Of a stretch of DNA of 64,000 nucleotides, positions 45,976 through 57,678 are shown one piece after another. Every line of letters starts with the position of its first letter. The first letter of the stretch is position 1. The notes under the pieces are model-generated. The model was not told where the DNA came from, searched no databases, and worked only from the letters and a program-made list of their open reading frames with translations. This stretch comes from Gnetum montanum (taxonomy: Eukaryota; Streptophyta; Gnetopsida; Gnetales; Gnetaceae): assembly GCA_015680685.1 (NCBI GenBank), contig MNCI01003605.1, forward strand, positions 346,123-410,122, written 5' to 3'. The translations under genes were made by a program, and so were the position numbers.

Positions 45976-47150
45976 CAAAGTCAGTGTGCATTATTATATT
46001 CTTAAACAACTTTTCTAGACCATCCTTGTGCTTTGTAGAGGTAAAGAGGAGGTCAAAGAGGAATAAGTTGCTCCTTTTAGAGCTCATAGTCAATTTACCT
46101 TGACTTTAATACAAAGATGATTGATATAGCACTATAACTTAAGGAAAAGTTTGGATAGATGTAAGTGAAGGACAAAGGAATCTTTCTTATGAGATTGCAT
46201 AGATGCTTGAGTTGGCTTGGGCTAATAAATTAGATCTTTCCCTTTTCCTTTAATGAAAGTGGAGAGTAAAACATTTAAAGTATTTGCTTTAGTAGAAGCT
46301 CACTAAGATTCAGAAGAAGTTTGTTGCTGTAAAGATGCAATCATAGTATGAAGAACTTTTAGAATGTATGGTGGACAATGAGGGGTTGTATCTATAATAG
46401 TAGGAGAGAAAGAAGGAGAGCGATCCAAAATATAAAAAGCCCTTATAATTTATTTATTTTTTCACTTTCAGCACATATTCTCACATTTCATTTTACTCTC
46501 ATTATTCTTAAATAGATCACTTTGAAATTTAACGTAGAGTGTCCTCATATTTACACATCCCAGGCAAAATGAAAAGAACATTAACAAACAAGAGCTAATA
46601 GTACCATTCAAGAGAATAATCATGGTTCATAACTTCAGGTAAAAGAATTGGATAAATTTTTTTTCTTTAAGATTTAGCTAATCTAATCCATATTATTTGT
46701 TGAACACCGTTCTAACCGATAAATGCTGAACCTAAAAGTCTAATCATTGTTACAGATTCTATCATCCTATCCAATATAAAGATATTTATTCCCTGAGGAT
46801 CCAACTCTTGCGGACTATGCAGCTATTTAACAAACATCCATTCCATTCAAACGGCGCTATTTGAATGCTTCCCATGAAGAATGGAATCAAATTACTTCTT
46901 AAATCTTAAAACGTCAGTTCACAAGGTCATCTGCACTTAAGTGAACTACGACGATGACGGTATAATGGCCGTAACTTTGTTGTTATGGTATTTTGAACTT
47001 TCTGCACCGTCGGCAGGTATCGGTTGGACATGTCTACTTCACTTGGTCTCTCTCCGAGACAGCGGTAAATCGTTATCTGATGTTAAACGTTCGTTTCAAA
47101 ATCATCGGTGGCTCTGCTGTACATGACTGGAGCAGTAAAACTTAAAACTT
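45976..47150. other. spacer downstream of the chitinase gene
   Basis: The first ~450 bases probably continue the decayed retroelement fragment on the minus strand (AT-rich, no clear domain). From about 46650 the composition becomes more even and no repeat is recognised. An open stretch at 46941-47126 (plus) shows no domain and is not called. Confidence 0.4.
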
Positions 47151-47167
47151 TATATATATATATATAT
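47151..47167 (+). repeat. (TA)n microsatellite
   Basis: A TA run of about eight units, flanked on both sides by the short text CTTAAAACTT. Confidence 0.9.
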
Positions 47168-47210
47168 TACTGTGGAAAAATCTACCAAACTTAAAACTTT
47201 TCATCTGCCA

Positions 47211-47216
47211 TTTATT
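47211..47216 (-). terminator. poly(A) signal of the chitinase gene
   Basis: AATAAA on the minus strand lies 57 bases after the stop codon, in an AT-rich 3' region. Confidence 0.6.
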
Positions 47217-47272
47217 TTATATAGTTTATACTATGTAAACTCTTCCAAACGATGAAGAGCACAAGGCCGAAA

Positions 47273-49003
47273 TCACACGACGACGGTGGTAATAAGACTG
47301 GGAATAGCATCCTGAAGCTGTGCCGCGACGGAAGAAAAGGGTCGCTGATTATTGCAGTCCAAATTGTTGCCATAGCTAACGCCAAGAATATCACAGTAGC
47401 GCTTGTAAAACCCAATGCGATCATTCTGCCGCGCATCGCTGCCGCGGCCACACTCAAGACCCCCGTTAATGATATTCGTAGTAACACCGAATCCGGGTTG
47501 CCTTCCGGCCGCCTGATCTGCCGCAGACGGCGACCAGCGCCCGGTCATAACGTCATGGCAAGACGGCTTCGGCGACTGCGGCGTCATCCAGAACCAGATT
47601 GCCGTTTTGAACGAAATGGTGGAATCCCGAGCCACGATGTCTGGATCGTTGATGCCGTCGAAGCTGAGAGCGCGGCCGGCCTGGCCGTAGTTGTAGTTCC
47701 AGGTAAGCTGTATGGGTCCGCGGCCGTAGTACTGCTTGCCGGCAGCGCAGGTCCAGCCGGTGGAGGTGTCGCAGTAGGTGGCGTGGTTCTGCTCCTCCTT
47801 GTAACAGTATCCCCACGCGTACCTCCCATCCGGAGCCGAATCCCACCCACCTACGTTAATAAACCAGTATAGCTATAAACATGGTAGCATAAAAGAGGCA
47901 TAAAACAACAAAAATGAGAATGGGTGGATCTTAAATGTTTTAAGAAAAGATACTGCATAAGACAGGGAGACTTGAAGACATTGGAGGAAGACTTGGAATC
48001 ATGCTTCAAATTTGAAGTCAATGCTTATCGTTACCGAGAAAAAAAATTCAAAATTCTAAATGTCTTTAAATAAAATACAGCTTTTTACGACTCCTTTATG
48101 CCCCATCTGTCAATTTTGATCTATGGATCAGATAAAAACTAGATATGTATGAGTGTAATGGCTGGGCCTGTACAAAGAAAATGAGGTAACGAGTCTTTTA
48201 GAAAAAGTTACTACTTTACTTTAGCAAAGCTATGAAAAAAAGCATTGACCTTTGGTTAAGATAAGATACTTTAGCAAAGCTATGGAAAAAACCAAAAAGC
48301 ATTGAACTTTGGTTAAAGATACATTTTGTTAAGATAAGGTTAGGATGATGATCTAACTGGTAAGATGATACTTGGCAAATCAAAATGTGGGTTTGTGGGT
48401 TTGAGGCTGCTACTCAAAGAAGTTAGACTTTTCTCATCCACCGACCCGACCTTGGACTCCGGCCCGCAGGGAGAGCGTGTAGCAATGGCATCATCCCGGT
48501 GGTGCCGGGGCCCGGCAACCGACTCTAAAGATGAATGATGATCAGAGCGTACCTGTGGTCTCGTGGGAGGTCTGAGCGAGGAACGCGGCGAGCTCACGCT
48601 TGCGAGTGGCGTCGTCTCCGGTGGTGCCGAAGGCCGGGAATGCCGAAGCCGCGCTAATGAAGGCAGAGTAAGTATAGAAGCCATGAGCAGGACATGCGTT
48701 ATCGTTACGGTGCTTGAGCATGTTGTTGAACACGTTTTCCGTGATAATCGACCCCACTCCGCTACCCGACGGCGGTGTCGGTGACGGCGTTGATCCGCAC
48801 TGACTCTGGCAGCCTTCCCCGCAATAATCGACGGTGCTGCCGCACCATCCGTATTTGCTGCAGCACAGTCCGCCCGGACACAGCGCCCCGCCTGCCTGCC
48901 GTCCGCATTGCTCCGCCATGGCCGCCTGCAACGCTAACGCCGTCAACACCGTCACCGCCCATGCCGGTGACCGAAATCGTTCCTGCTTCGTTCTGGCTGC
49001 CAT
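47273..49003 (-). CDS. class I chitinase, hevein domain plus GH19 (two exons)
   Basis: Endochitinase that hydrolyses beta-1,4-GlcNAc bonds of chitin in fungal walls; a secreted or vacuolar defence protein. Exon 1 is 49003-48553 and exon 2 is 47850-47273, with a 702-bp GT-AG intron. The joined frame is open: 342 residues. Residues 1-30 are a signal peptide. Residues 31-70 form a hevein-type chitin-binding domain with eight Cys (33, 42, 47, 48, 54, 61, 65, 69). Residues 71-82 are a Ser/Pro/Thr/Gly hinge, and the GH19 domain starts at about 83. The first GH19 signature is at 104-126. Catalytic Glu are E148 (SHETTGG) and E170 (YKEEQ). NYNYG is at 202-206 and the second signature [11 protein letters not shown] at 229-239. 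The W153-E170 loop is present, which fits class I rather than class IV. Twenty residues follow QRPF, ending ITTVVV; such tails often carry vacuolar sorting signals, but this one is longer than usual. Codons are CpG-rich, unlike the surroundings. Confidence 0.95.
48217..48320 (+). repeat. tandem duplication in the chitinase intron
   Basis: About 50 bases (TACTTTAGCAAAGCTATG...AAAGCATTGA.CTTTGGTTAA) are repeated at 48217-48265 and 48267-48320, with small length differences in the A-run. Confidence 0.75.
48354..48534 (+). mobile_element. possible tRNA-derived SINE in the chitinase intron
   Basis: It is flanked by ATGATGATC at 48345-48353 and 48535-48543. The plus strand has an A-box-like TAACTGGTAAG at 48354 and a B-box-like GGTTTGAGGCT at 48398-48408, 44 bases apart as in a tRNA gene. 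A GC-rich body follows. It ends 18 bases from the exon 1 splice donor. There is no clear A-rich or T-rich tail, and the duplication is of low complexity, so the call is tentative. Confidence 0.45.
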
Positions 49004-49055
49004 TGTCTGAAGAAAGTATAGGACTCTGAATCCAAGTTTGGCTCGGGCAGCTGCG

Positions 49056-49062
49056 TTTTATA
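49056..49062 (-). promoter_or_regulatory. TATA box of the chitinase gene
   Basis: TATAAAA on the minus strand lies 53 bases before the ATG. It implies a short 5' UTR of about 20-30 bases. Confidence 0.75.
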
Positions 49063-49398
49063 ACCAAAATTGTTAAGGCTTTGGACGATTCTTTTGGTTA
49101 AACTACGGATTAGCGAGCATAGCACATGGATAAAGGGGTCATGATGGTGGTTGTTGTATCCGTGAACGGACTTGGACCGAACATTTTAAAGCGGTGGCGT
49201 GCAGGATTGAGGTCACATGTGACGTGCACAGGAAGCAAATTTAATATTCTACGTTTTACATGGTTAAACTGGACGATAATTTTAACGGAAACTCAAGATG
49301 CTATTCGGTTTGTGAATATTTTTACGGCCATGGTGAGATGGATCGTCTGGAATCACCGATAGCAATTTGAAAAGCATGTGTTGTGGAATAGCCGCTTC

Positions 49399-49413
49399 GT
49401 CAAATGAGGCGGC
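49399..49413 (-). promoter_or_regulatory. GCC-box core and W-box core upstream of the chitinase
   Basis: The minus strand has GCCGCC (49413-49408, core of the ethylene-response GCC box) next to TTTGACG (W-box core TTGAC and as-1 half TGACG), about 400 bases before the ATG. A further GTGACGTGCAC lies at about 49217-49227. Such sites are typical of defence genes. Activity is inferred. Confidence 0.4.
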
Positions 49414-51155
49414 GGAATATGGGCGTTCATGTTTTGCCTTTCTTTATCTTCAGTGAACGCCTTACGATCTTCTCGTGAAACTTTGGTGGATGGTGACAGG
49501 TTCGACTTTTGCACATGAACTTGAACGTGCCCTGCATCATTAGATACCAAATCCAATTGATTTTTCTTGCTTTTGCTTTTTAAGTGGGCCAGAGACAAGT
49601 AATGCTGAGAACTGCTGATAATGGGAATCTAGATGCCAAAATACACAGGATATAGATAGGAATCCAACTATGTGTCGATTAAGCATAGGCTTTCTCAATA
49701 TATTATAAATGGCTGGGGGGTATTTTGCCAATTTTGTGAATTTTTTTCCTAGTACTTTTCGTTATAGTTGGGTCATTTTTTTTTCTGCCAATTTTATCAC
49801 CTTCTGTTCTTATAGTGCTTCTTTTTATTGTTTCATAATCAATAGGAACGAGATTTATGAGCAATTATCCATGTTGTGGGACATCATGTGAATATTTACC
49901 GCTAACATTTCATGTAAATGTCAATCAAAACATAGGTATACTCCAAGATATATAGTGCAATTAGAAGTTTATGACTTATCATTGCTTACAAGAATCAAAC
50001 CTGTGACCTAGAGCTTCCAAATCAAGAATCTTCTCACTAGGCTAACACCTCATTGATTTTCTAGGCTAAGTAGATATGTCAAGTATTTATCATAATAACC
50101 TTTTGTAGATTTTTATAAGATTAGAAATTGAACCTTCCATTACCATGATTATTTTATATGCTTTTAATACAAGTAATTTCAATAACGTTTTCCACTTTTA
50201 TTAAATGAAATGTTGTCTTCTTTCTTTCATAAAGCTTGCAAATTTTCTTCATGTTTATTTCATAATTTCTTCTTTGGTTTCTACACAATACATTGATATT
50301 TTGAGGAACAAAGGAGTCATTTTTGATAGCTTCATAACATTCATTGATTTCCCATACATTTTTCATAAAAAAATCAAATAAGAGAAGCCTTTTCTTTACT
50401 TTTCCATCAATTATTTTTTGATGAAGTTTATCTCCATGGTTTAATATTAATTGATAGGATTTTTGAATTTTCATGCATAAAGAAAAATAATTGCTAAATT
50501 TTTATTAAGATAAGTAATAGATTATTATTAGATATCCAATGAACATTTAAATTGAAAACTTGAGATTTATATTTTTATTATTATTAGTTTTTTCTTTTTA
50601 TTTATCACAATTCATACCTACATCATTTATTTCATAAATATAGTTACCTAACGTTCACCATGGTTAATCATAGTTTTATTATTCTTAACCATAGTTTCAT
50701 GGTTGATCATAAGTTTAACATAGTTGATAATAGTTATATCGTGATTTATTTTGATTGTAGCATATTGGTTTATTTTCTTAAATTGTCAATCTTACCTATA
50801 TTGAATATTGTACTTAGATTCAAAATGAACTTGCAAGTATTTGATAAATAGATATAGTTGACTTTGCTCTAAAATACTCACTAAAAATGTTGTGTTTTCA
50901 AATTTTCATGCTAAATTAATTTTGTGTCATGATGTACAACTTGGTCACTATAAGATCCTATATGTAGGACTTGTACACATTGTACAAATTAGATGTGATG
51001 CTTACTTAAATATTGATCACTAGGTGTGAAAATTAATTGAAGAAGGCTTTTTGATCACAAATTTAAGAGTCTCACTACTTTCATTTTCTACTTTTTTTTA
51101 AAGAAAAAGTAAACTCAATTCTATGGTGGTCAAGGCGCATTTGGTAATAAAATGT
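49414..51155. other. AT-rich spacer between the chitinase and element E
   Basis: No domain is recognised. A minus-strand open stretch at 50154-50474 (106 codons, Lys/Ile/Asn-rich, LLLFDFFMKNVWEINECYEA) could be a small gene or an old insertion. It has no known match that I recognise, no clear promoter, and AT-rich codons that fit chance. Short imperfect repeats of AACCATAGTTTCATGG type lie at 50655-50735. Confidence 0.4.
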
Positions 51156-52018
51156 TGATGAGTCATCATTGTCTAGTTGCGTTGATGAGGCATCGTCAAC
51201 TCAGTGTCTATCTATTGCCTATAAATACACACCTACCAGCCGCATTTATGGGGAGTCTAGATTTCAGTAGTTGTGAAGCTCTTACATTTTTTCTATTTGA
51301 AAGTTAGAATTTTTTCCTTGAGTGCCCACAACAGGAGTCATTGAGTGTATGGATCTTTATTTGAGCATTGTTGTACCTAAGCACGATAGTGTGTGTAGTA
51401 ATAAAGACAAGCTTTTTGATAAACCTTGCAACACTTTGGATAGATTAGCCATTTTATTTATGCATTTAATGAGATAATTAGTAAAAAAATGCTTTCAATT
51501 AGTAATCAAAAATATTCTAGTTATTTCATTAATGAGATAATTAAGCAAAATAGATTACACACATAAGTAAGACCGCTTCAAGCATAACACATATTTGCTT
51601 GGTAATCCTAGCAGCATTATCACTTGGTACAACTAGTAGCATAGCATTTGGTCATCCAGCAGTGGATACATGGGTTCAGGACGTGTACGGAAAGTGGGAA
51701 TAGATACTTATGTTAGGTTTAGTTAAATGAGTAATTAATTAGTTAATTTAGATTAGTTAATTAAACTTATTTTATCTACATTTCAAGCACCAAAATATAA
51801 AATAAAAAATGATAAAAATCGGATGCCTCAATTACACTTAACCATACCAACGTACATCACAAGTGTAATTGGGAGGACAACAATTGACCTTAAGGCTAGA
51901 TTCACTTCCTAAAGGGCTAGTGCATTGGAAACGATAAAGTCTACAAAATTCAACCGAATTGCACGTGAATGCTTTGTGATTCGTATGGTTGGGTGTAGGG
52001 GTACCTCACCACTTATCA
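51156..52018 (+). repeat. 5' LTR of E (863 bp)
   Basis: It runs TGATGAGTCATCATTG to CACTTATCA. The U3 motif array (GTTGATGAGG, CATCGTCAAC) is followed by TATAAATA at 51220-51227. The R inverted repeat is at 51354-51361 / 51400-51407. Confidence 0.9.
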
Positions 52019-52038
52019 TTAGCACTGTTGCCAAGGAC
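52019..52038 (+). other. primer-binding site (E)
   Basis: TTAGCACTGTTGCCAAGGAC directly follows the LTR. It is the tRNA-Asp type site with decay changes. Confidence 0.65.
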
Positions 52039-52171
52039 TTTGTTGTGGAACATGCACTATTTAAGTCTAAGTGTATACCACTAATATCATTGTATGAACC
52101 TAAAGGTCAATAACATTCCCACTATACATAAATTATAAAAGCACACTGATAATTTCATTTTGTTTTGCAAA

Positions 52172-53760
52172 ATGTCTTTTTCTTCTCGTAAGCCTGAAGA
52201 TACTAGACAATCGGTGCCATAGGAATGCAAGGTGGTATACACTCATCCAAATGAGTTTGTACCAAATTTCACCTTCATCCTACATCAGGATGAATAGATG
52301 CGATGGTGTGATATGGAGGGCAATGTCATTTTGCCCCCCAATAAATTTGTGCCTAGAATGCTATTTAAAACCCTTAATAAGCTGGGCATAGTAGATCTTC
52401 ATGAAGAGTATGTTGTGGATGGATATGACACTTAGAACTATTGTTCTACTGAAACACAATGTAAGTGAGATAAACATCAGGAGAGACTTCATGAAGCCAC
52501 AAAGGGGAAACATTACACTAACCCCTTGTTCCTACTAGATCAAGTGGATAATGAGGATCCTCCTTTGGAAGGTTCTCAACATGAGGATTCTTCACCCCCT
52601 ATTACTGATGGTGGGGGTGTGAACTTGACCTTGTGATCAACTTATCATAAACCGAGTTCAAGAAAGAGTGATAGCCAAGGTAGGAACTCAAGTGAACATT
52701 GCAATAACAAGTGATCTAATGATGGTGATAATAAAAAGCGTAAGAGTGGTGGCGGACACCGTGATCATGGTAGTGGTTCACCTTCCTCTTCATCTGATTC
52801 TGAACATTCCTCTTTATTTGACAGTTCTCATGAAAGCTTTCATTGAAACAACCATGACGAAGGTGATTAATGAAATAACAATGACCGTGAAGGCTATCAA
52901 AATCAAAAGGGTGGCCGAAACCATCATCAATGTCATCAATGTAGCAATGATGATGAACCTTTACTAGCAACTCAAAGTATGCTTAACATTGTAGAGGCAG
53001 TAAGAATTCCAACTAGGCATATGAAGGATAGTTAGATCAAGGGCCTAAATATGAACAATATCCCAAGTTTTGAGGGGGGATACAATTTTGATTTGTAGAC
53101 ACATCTACAATCTTTTCAAGATTTCTGTGCCTTATAGAATATTGAGAGTAAGTGGTAGAAACTCAAGCTTTTCCCAAGGACACTCATTAAGGAAGCTAAA
53201 AGTTGGTACCTATCCTTAGAACCAGAATCTATCCAAAGATGGAGTACCATGTTAAAGCTATTCAATGACAAATATCAAACATACTCTAGAGTGTCTAATC
53301 TAAGAAGGCAAATCCAAGGCTCGAAACAAGGAGCACATGAACCTTTGGATGCTACCATGGGCCAATACTATTCACTCCTACACAGATGCCCTATCCATGG
53401 TTACTCTTATAGGGAGTAACTTTGCCACATCATAGATGGGCTCAAAGCAGAAATAAGAAGAATCATTTGGATGTATGCCCAAGAGAGGTTGTCTAAAATG
53501 AGAGCTCATCAAATCTAAAGTCTAATTGAGCAAGTAGCAAGAAAAGAAGATGAGCCAAAAAAAAGGGAGAGTGCTAAAGAGTATAATAGGGATCCATCCA
53601 TCAGAAAATGATAGGTCCAATTTTGTCATAAGGAGGAGTCACCACTTGATGAAGTGATGAAAAAAAAAGACCTTTCCTATCCAAGAATCTATATCCTTAT
53701 CATCCTCCACATCCCTCTACACCTACACCTCCACCTTCAACCCAATTACCTTCTACTTTG
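52172..53760 (+). pseudogene. gag remnant (element E)
   Basis: It starts at ATG 52172 (MSFSSRKPEDTRQSVP, then a stop). The N-terminal block (PNEFVPNFTFILHQDE, MEGNVILPPNKFVPRML) is shared with B and C. The Ser/His/Asp-rich part lies at 52670-52960. The gag core at 53050-53300 reads NIPSFEGGYNFDL, KLKLFPRTLIKEAKSWYLS, and STMLKLFNDKYQTYSRVSN, followed by LLHRCPIHGYSYRE. The length before the protease matches B and C. It has many stops. Confidence 0.78.
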
Positions 53761-53984
53761 TCTATGCAAGGTGAGATTCGTCCACAATTGCAATAATGAA
53801 ATGCTACAAGGGTTGTACACTCACAACCATTTTTTCAACCAAGTGGTTTGAATAATTGATCAAGGAAATGACCTTTCATCTAGCTCAGTAGTCCTCTCCA
53901 GCCCTCACAACCTACTCTGGATGATCACCCTACATCTTCAATACCCTCATGCTCTACATCAAATACCTTTGAGCACCCTTCAAA

Positions 53985-54900
53985 CCAAGTGTCACCTAGG
54001 ATCCACATTGTAATGCTAACTCATGTTATTTCTAACTGGATCAAGGCTAGCAACCTTTCTATGAAAAGATTTGATTCAAGAATACCACTCATCTTTCTAC
54101 AAATTACTAGACAAGATCCATGCAAGGCTATTCTTGACTCTGGTTCTAGAGTTAACCTCATCCCCCATGATATGTGCAAAGCTTGGAACCTACCACCTCT
54201 TAAGAAGAGCAACATCCATTTAGAATTAGCAGATCAGTTAATTACTATTCCCTTGGGATTAGTAGAGGACATTGTGACCATAGTTTTTGGGTAGTCCTAT
54301 CCTACTAATTTTCTAGTAATCAAGGTGGACAATTGCAAAAGTGACTTCCCCATCATTATGGGAAGGGCTTGGTTAAGCATAGTTGATGCATGAATGGGTA
54401 TAAGGGACCTATCTCTTGAAATATCTAAGGAAAAAAAGTTAGAAAAAATTGAGAAGAAGCATATTCCATGCATCACATACAGTGATAACAAGTGCAATTG
54501 TGTGCAAAAGATTTCGTCAATAAAAAGAACATACATTAATGCATGCAATTAGTGTGTGCAGGAAATTAATATTCAATGGTATCTATACATAGCATTCACA
54601 AAGGAAGAGGGCACCCAATGGTTGATAGCTAATTTAGATAGTAGCATAATATGCATCGAGCCAACTAAGAACTCAACTTGTGCATATGTAGAAGGCATGG
54701 ACAAAATTAAACAATTCCATTCCCAACTCTCTAATGAAGATGATGATAATTGTTGGGGAGACTTGGAGATCCCTGATCACTTTAAGTGGGAGCCCTTAGA
54801 ACGAAAAACTTTACCAGTCAGAATGGAGTATGCATTTTTTAAAAATGGTAAACTAGCCATCACTAATGCCAAACTTGCTCTTGAACAAAAATAAAAGTGA
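53985..54900 (+). pseudogene. aspartic protease remnant and linker (element E)
   Basis: The open run 53989-54294 reads VISNWIKASNLSMKRFDSR, PLIFLQITRQ, AILDSGSRVNLIPHDMC (D-S-G motif intact), then NLPPLKKSNIHLELADQ. FPIIMGRAWLSIVDA follows after one stop. The linker 54556-54894 is open (GTQWLIANLDSSIICIEPTK, DDDNCWGDLEIPDHFKWEP). This is one of the best protease copies in the window. Confidence 0.83.
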
Positions 54901-54959
54901 TTGAAAATGGTGAATAAATGGTCAACAACCTTTGCTTAATCATATCCAGAGCTAACAAG

Positions 54960-56330
54960 AACCAATCCAAGGATATGCCAGCACCGCATCTACATTGCCC
55001 TAGCCATGAAGCCTAAAAGGCAGCCACAAAGGTGGATAAATCCCAAATTGAAAAAAATTATCGAGGAGATAGAGAAACTCCTCAAGGTAAGTTTTATCTA
55101 TCCAATCATGGGTTAGCCCACTCATAAGTATACCAAAGAAGGATGGTAAATGGTGGATTTGCATTGGCTTTAGGTTGTTAAATATGGCAACATTTAAGGA
55201 TCACTTTCCTTTGTCATTTGTGGATTAGTTATTAGACACCATATCCAAGCATTGTTATTATAGTTTCTTGGATGGTTATAGTGGCTATAACCAAATCCAA
55301 ATTGCACCAAAAGACTAGGCCAAGACAACATTCATGACTCTCTGAGGGACTTTTGCATACTGTAAAATGTTGTTTGGCCTATGAAATGGCCCTACAACAT
55401 TTCAACGCTTGGTACTTAGTATCTTCCAACAATAGATCGGTAGAGGTGTTGAAGTCTTCATGGATGACTTCTCCACCTATGGAGCTACCTTTGAGCAAGC
55501 CTTAGACTAACTTGAGCAAGTATTGAAGATATGTGTTGAGATAAACCTATGACTCAACTAGCAAAAGATCCATCTCATGGTCCAAGAAGGAATTGTGCTA
55601 GGGCACCAAATTTCATAGAAAGGGATTGAGGTAGACCCAAAAAAGATAAGGGTAATCCAAAGTATAACACATCAACCAAAGACTGTTAAAGATGTTTAGT
55701 CATGTACTAGATACTATTGGTGCTTTATTGAGAATTTCTCTAAGATTTCAAAGCTATTGGTAGAACTTACAAAGAAAGATGAATCTTTCATTTGGACCAA
55801 GGAATGTGAAAATGCATTTCAACAATTAAAAGAGAAACTCATAGAAACACTAATCCTACAAGCATAAAATTGGTTCAAATCATTCCATAGCATGATAGAT
55901 GCATCTAACTATGCTTTGGGAGCAGTACTCATGTAGATGGATAATATGGAATGTCCATATTATATCCACCTCATGACTTGAAGCATTGTGAAAGCATAGT
56001 TAAATTACACCACCATGGAGAAGGAATTAATGGCAATGGTGTATGTGCTTGAAAAGTTTAGACATTATGTGCTAGGTTACAATGTATTAGTACATACAAA
56101 CCATAGTGCAATTGGTTTCCTTATGAATAACTAATGTTGAGCCCTTGTGTTATGCGGTGTCTTGTGATCTTGCAAAAACTTCGATCTAATTGTGGTAGAT
56201 CAAAAAGGAACTGAGAATGTGGTTACTAACCATCTTTGTTGCTTAAGATGGGCTAACAAAGAGAAGGAGAGCCCACTCTCTCATCAATTTCTAGAAAAAC
56301 TCTTCTTTACTGGAGCAATAAATGAATAAA
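54960..56330 (+). pseudogene. RT and RNase H remnant (element E)
   Basis: RT shows LLNMATFKDHFPLSFVD, YYSFLDGYSGYNQIQIAPK, and the active-site FMDD at 55457-55468 (both Asp kept). RNase H begins near 55780 with FIWTKECENAFQQLKEKL, MIDASNYALGAVL, NYTTMEKELMAMVYVLEKF and VVTNHL. About one stop per 20-30 codons. It is homologous to 35151-36600 in C. Confidence 0.83.
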
Positions 56331-57625
56331 TTCCTAAAAAGGAAATATGGTATAATGGCATCCTCACATATCTTCTCACTCAAGAGATGCTAATAGACTT
56401 AAATTTTAGGAAAAAGAAACAATTTTTTCATTGACTCAAATAATTCATGGAAATTAATGGACACCATTACAAGGTGTGTGCTGATGGCCTAATCCGTTGG
56501 TGTGTCCCTAACAAAGATAAACTATGTGTTCTCTAGGATGCTCATGAAGGACCTTGTAGAGGCCTATATGCAGGGAGATGCACAACCATAAAAATCCTAA
56601 TGACAAGATACTATTGGCCCACAATCTTTAGGGATGCCCACTAATTTGTTAAGTCTTGTGAATGTTGTTAACATGACAAGGGTATGACCGCTTGTATGGA
56701 AGATCCTCAATAGTGGATTCAACCACTAGAACCTTTTGACATATGGGATTTTGATTTCATGGGTCCCATCACATCCATGTCTAATGGGAAAGTGTATATT
56801 ATAGCTGTAGTTGACTATTGCACAAAATGAGTTGAAGTGGTAGCTGCTACAGATTGCACATCATCCACTATCGCAAAATTTATATAACAAAATATTGTAA
56901 ATAGGTTTGGGATGTCATGTTCACTAATTTCTAATAATGAGACTCATTTCACAGGTGCCAAATTTAGAAAATTAATGCAATGCTTGGAAGTAGTACATAA
57001 ATTAACAACAACTTACCACCCCAAGCCAATGGTCAGGCAAAGGTAACCAACCGCAAGATTAAGAAAATATTAACACAAACCATTGGTAAATATAGGAAGG
57101 ATTGGAGCACAAAACTTAATGATGCTCTTTGGGCTTACCGATCAACTTGGAAACTTTCTATTGGATATTCTCCCCATGAGTTAGTATATGAGAAACTTCC
57201 AACACTTCCAATTCAATCTGAGCTCCGTACACTCTCAACAAGCTATGATCTAAACCTTAACCTAAGTCTAACACAAAAAGAAAGATTGATCAATCTTAAT
57301 GTGCTAGACAAAAATATCTTAGTGGACCTATCTGTAAATAAGGTGAACAAGGCATTCAGCAAGCAACATCATGACCTTAGAATTAGGAAAGTAAAGTCTC
57401 AACCAAAAGATAAGGTCCTCTACTGAAACCCCACACATGTACCGCAAAAGAAAAAATCTCAAATATTGTCGGAGGGACCTTATAAAATTGATCAAACCTT
57501 ACCCTCTAGGACCATGATAATTTACAAACCTAACAATCCAAATAAAAAGCAGTTGGTCAATATCCATTAAGTCAAACCTTTCCTAGAACCAAGATTGGCC
57601 AATGTAACTACCACCTCAACTAATG
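56331..57625 (+). pseudogene. integrase remnant (element E)
   Basis: A zinc-binding segment near 56540-56680 (AHEGPCRGLYAGRC, then KSCECC) is followed by a core with PLEPFDIWDFDFMGP, VVDYCTK (first Asp) and SLISNNETHFTGA (second Asp changed to Asn). The Glu region reads PKPMVRQR, changed. The C-terminal part has ERLINLNVLDKNILVDLSVN, SQPKDKVLY and EGPYKIDQTLPS. It is inactive. Confidence 0.83.
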
Positions 57626-57665
57626 AACACCCATGTTCTATTTTTTAGATCTTGTCCTTCCAACT

Positions 57666-57678
57666 CAGTTGTGGGGGA
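57666..57678 (+). promoter_or_regulatory. internal polypurine-tract-like motif (E)
   Basis: CAGTTGTGGGGGA is identical over twelve bases to the start of E's 3' polypurine tract (62864-62875) and lies just after the integrase. Confidence 0.55.

Noticed and set aside
47252-47872. 206-codon plus-strand ORF and other long frames over the chitinase exons
   Set aside because: Shadows of the GC-rich chitinase coding sequence on the opposite strand or in other frames; the minus-strand frame has complete GH19 signatures.
47273-49003. Class IV chitinase assignment
   Set aside because: The loop between W153 and E170 ([18 protein letters not shown]) that class IV enzymes lack is present, and total length fits class I.
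50154-50474. 106-codon AT-rich minus-strand ORF as a host gene
   Set aside because: No recognised domain, no promoter or splice context, and base composition equal to its surroundings; kept only as a remark in the spacer entry.
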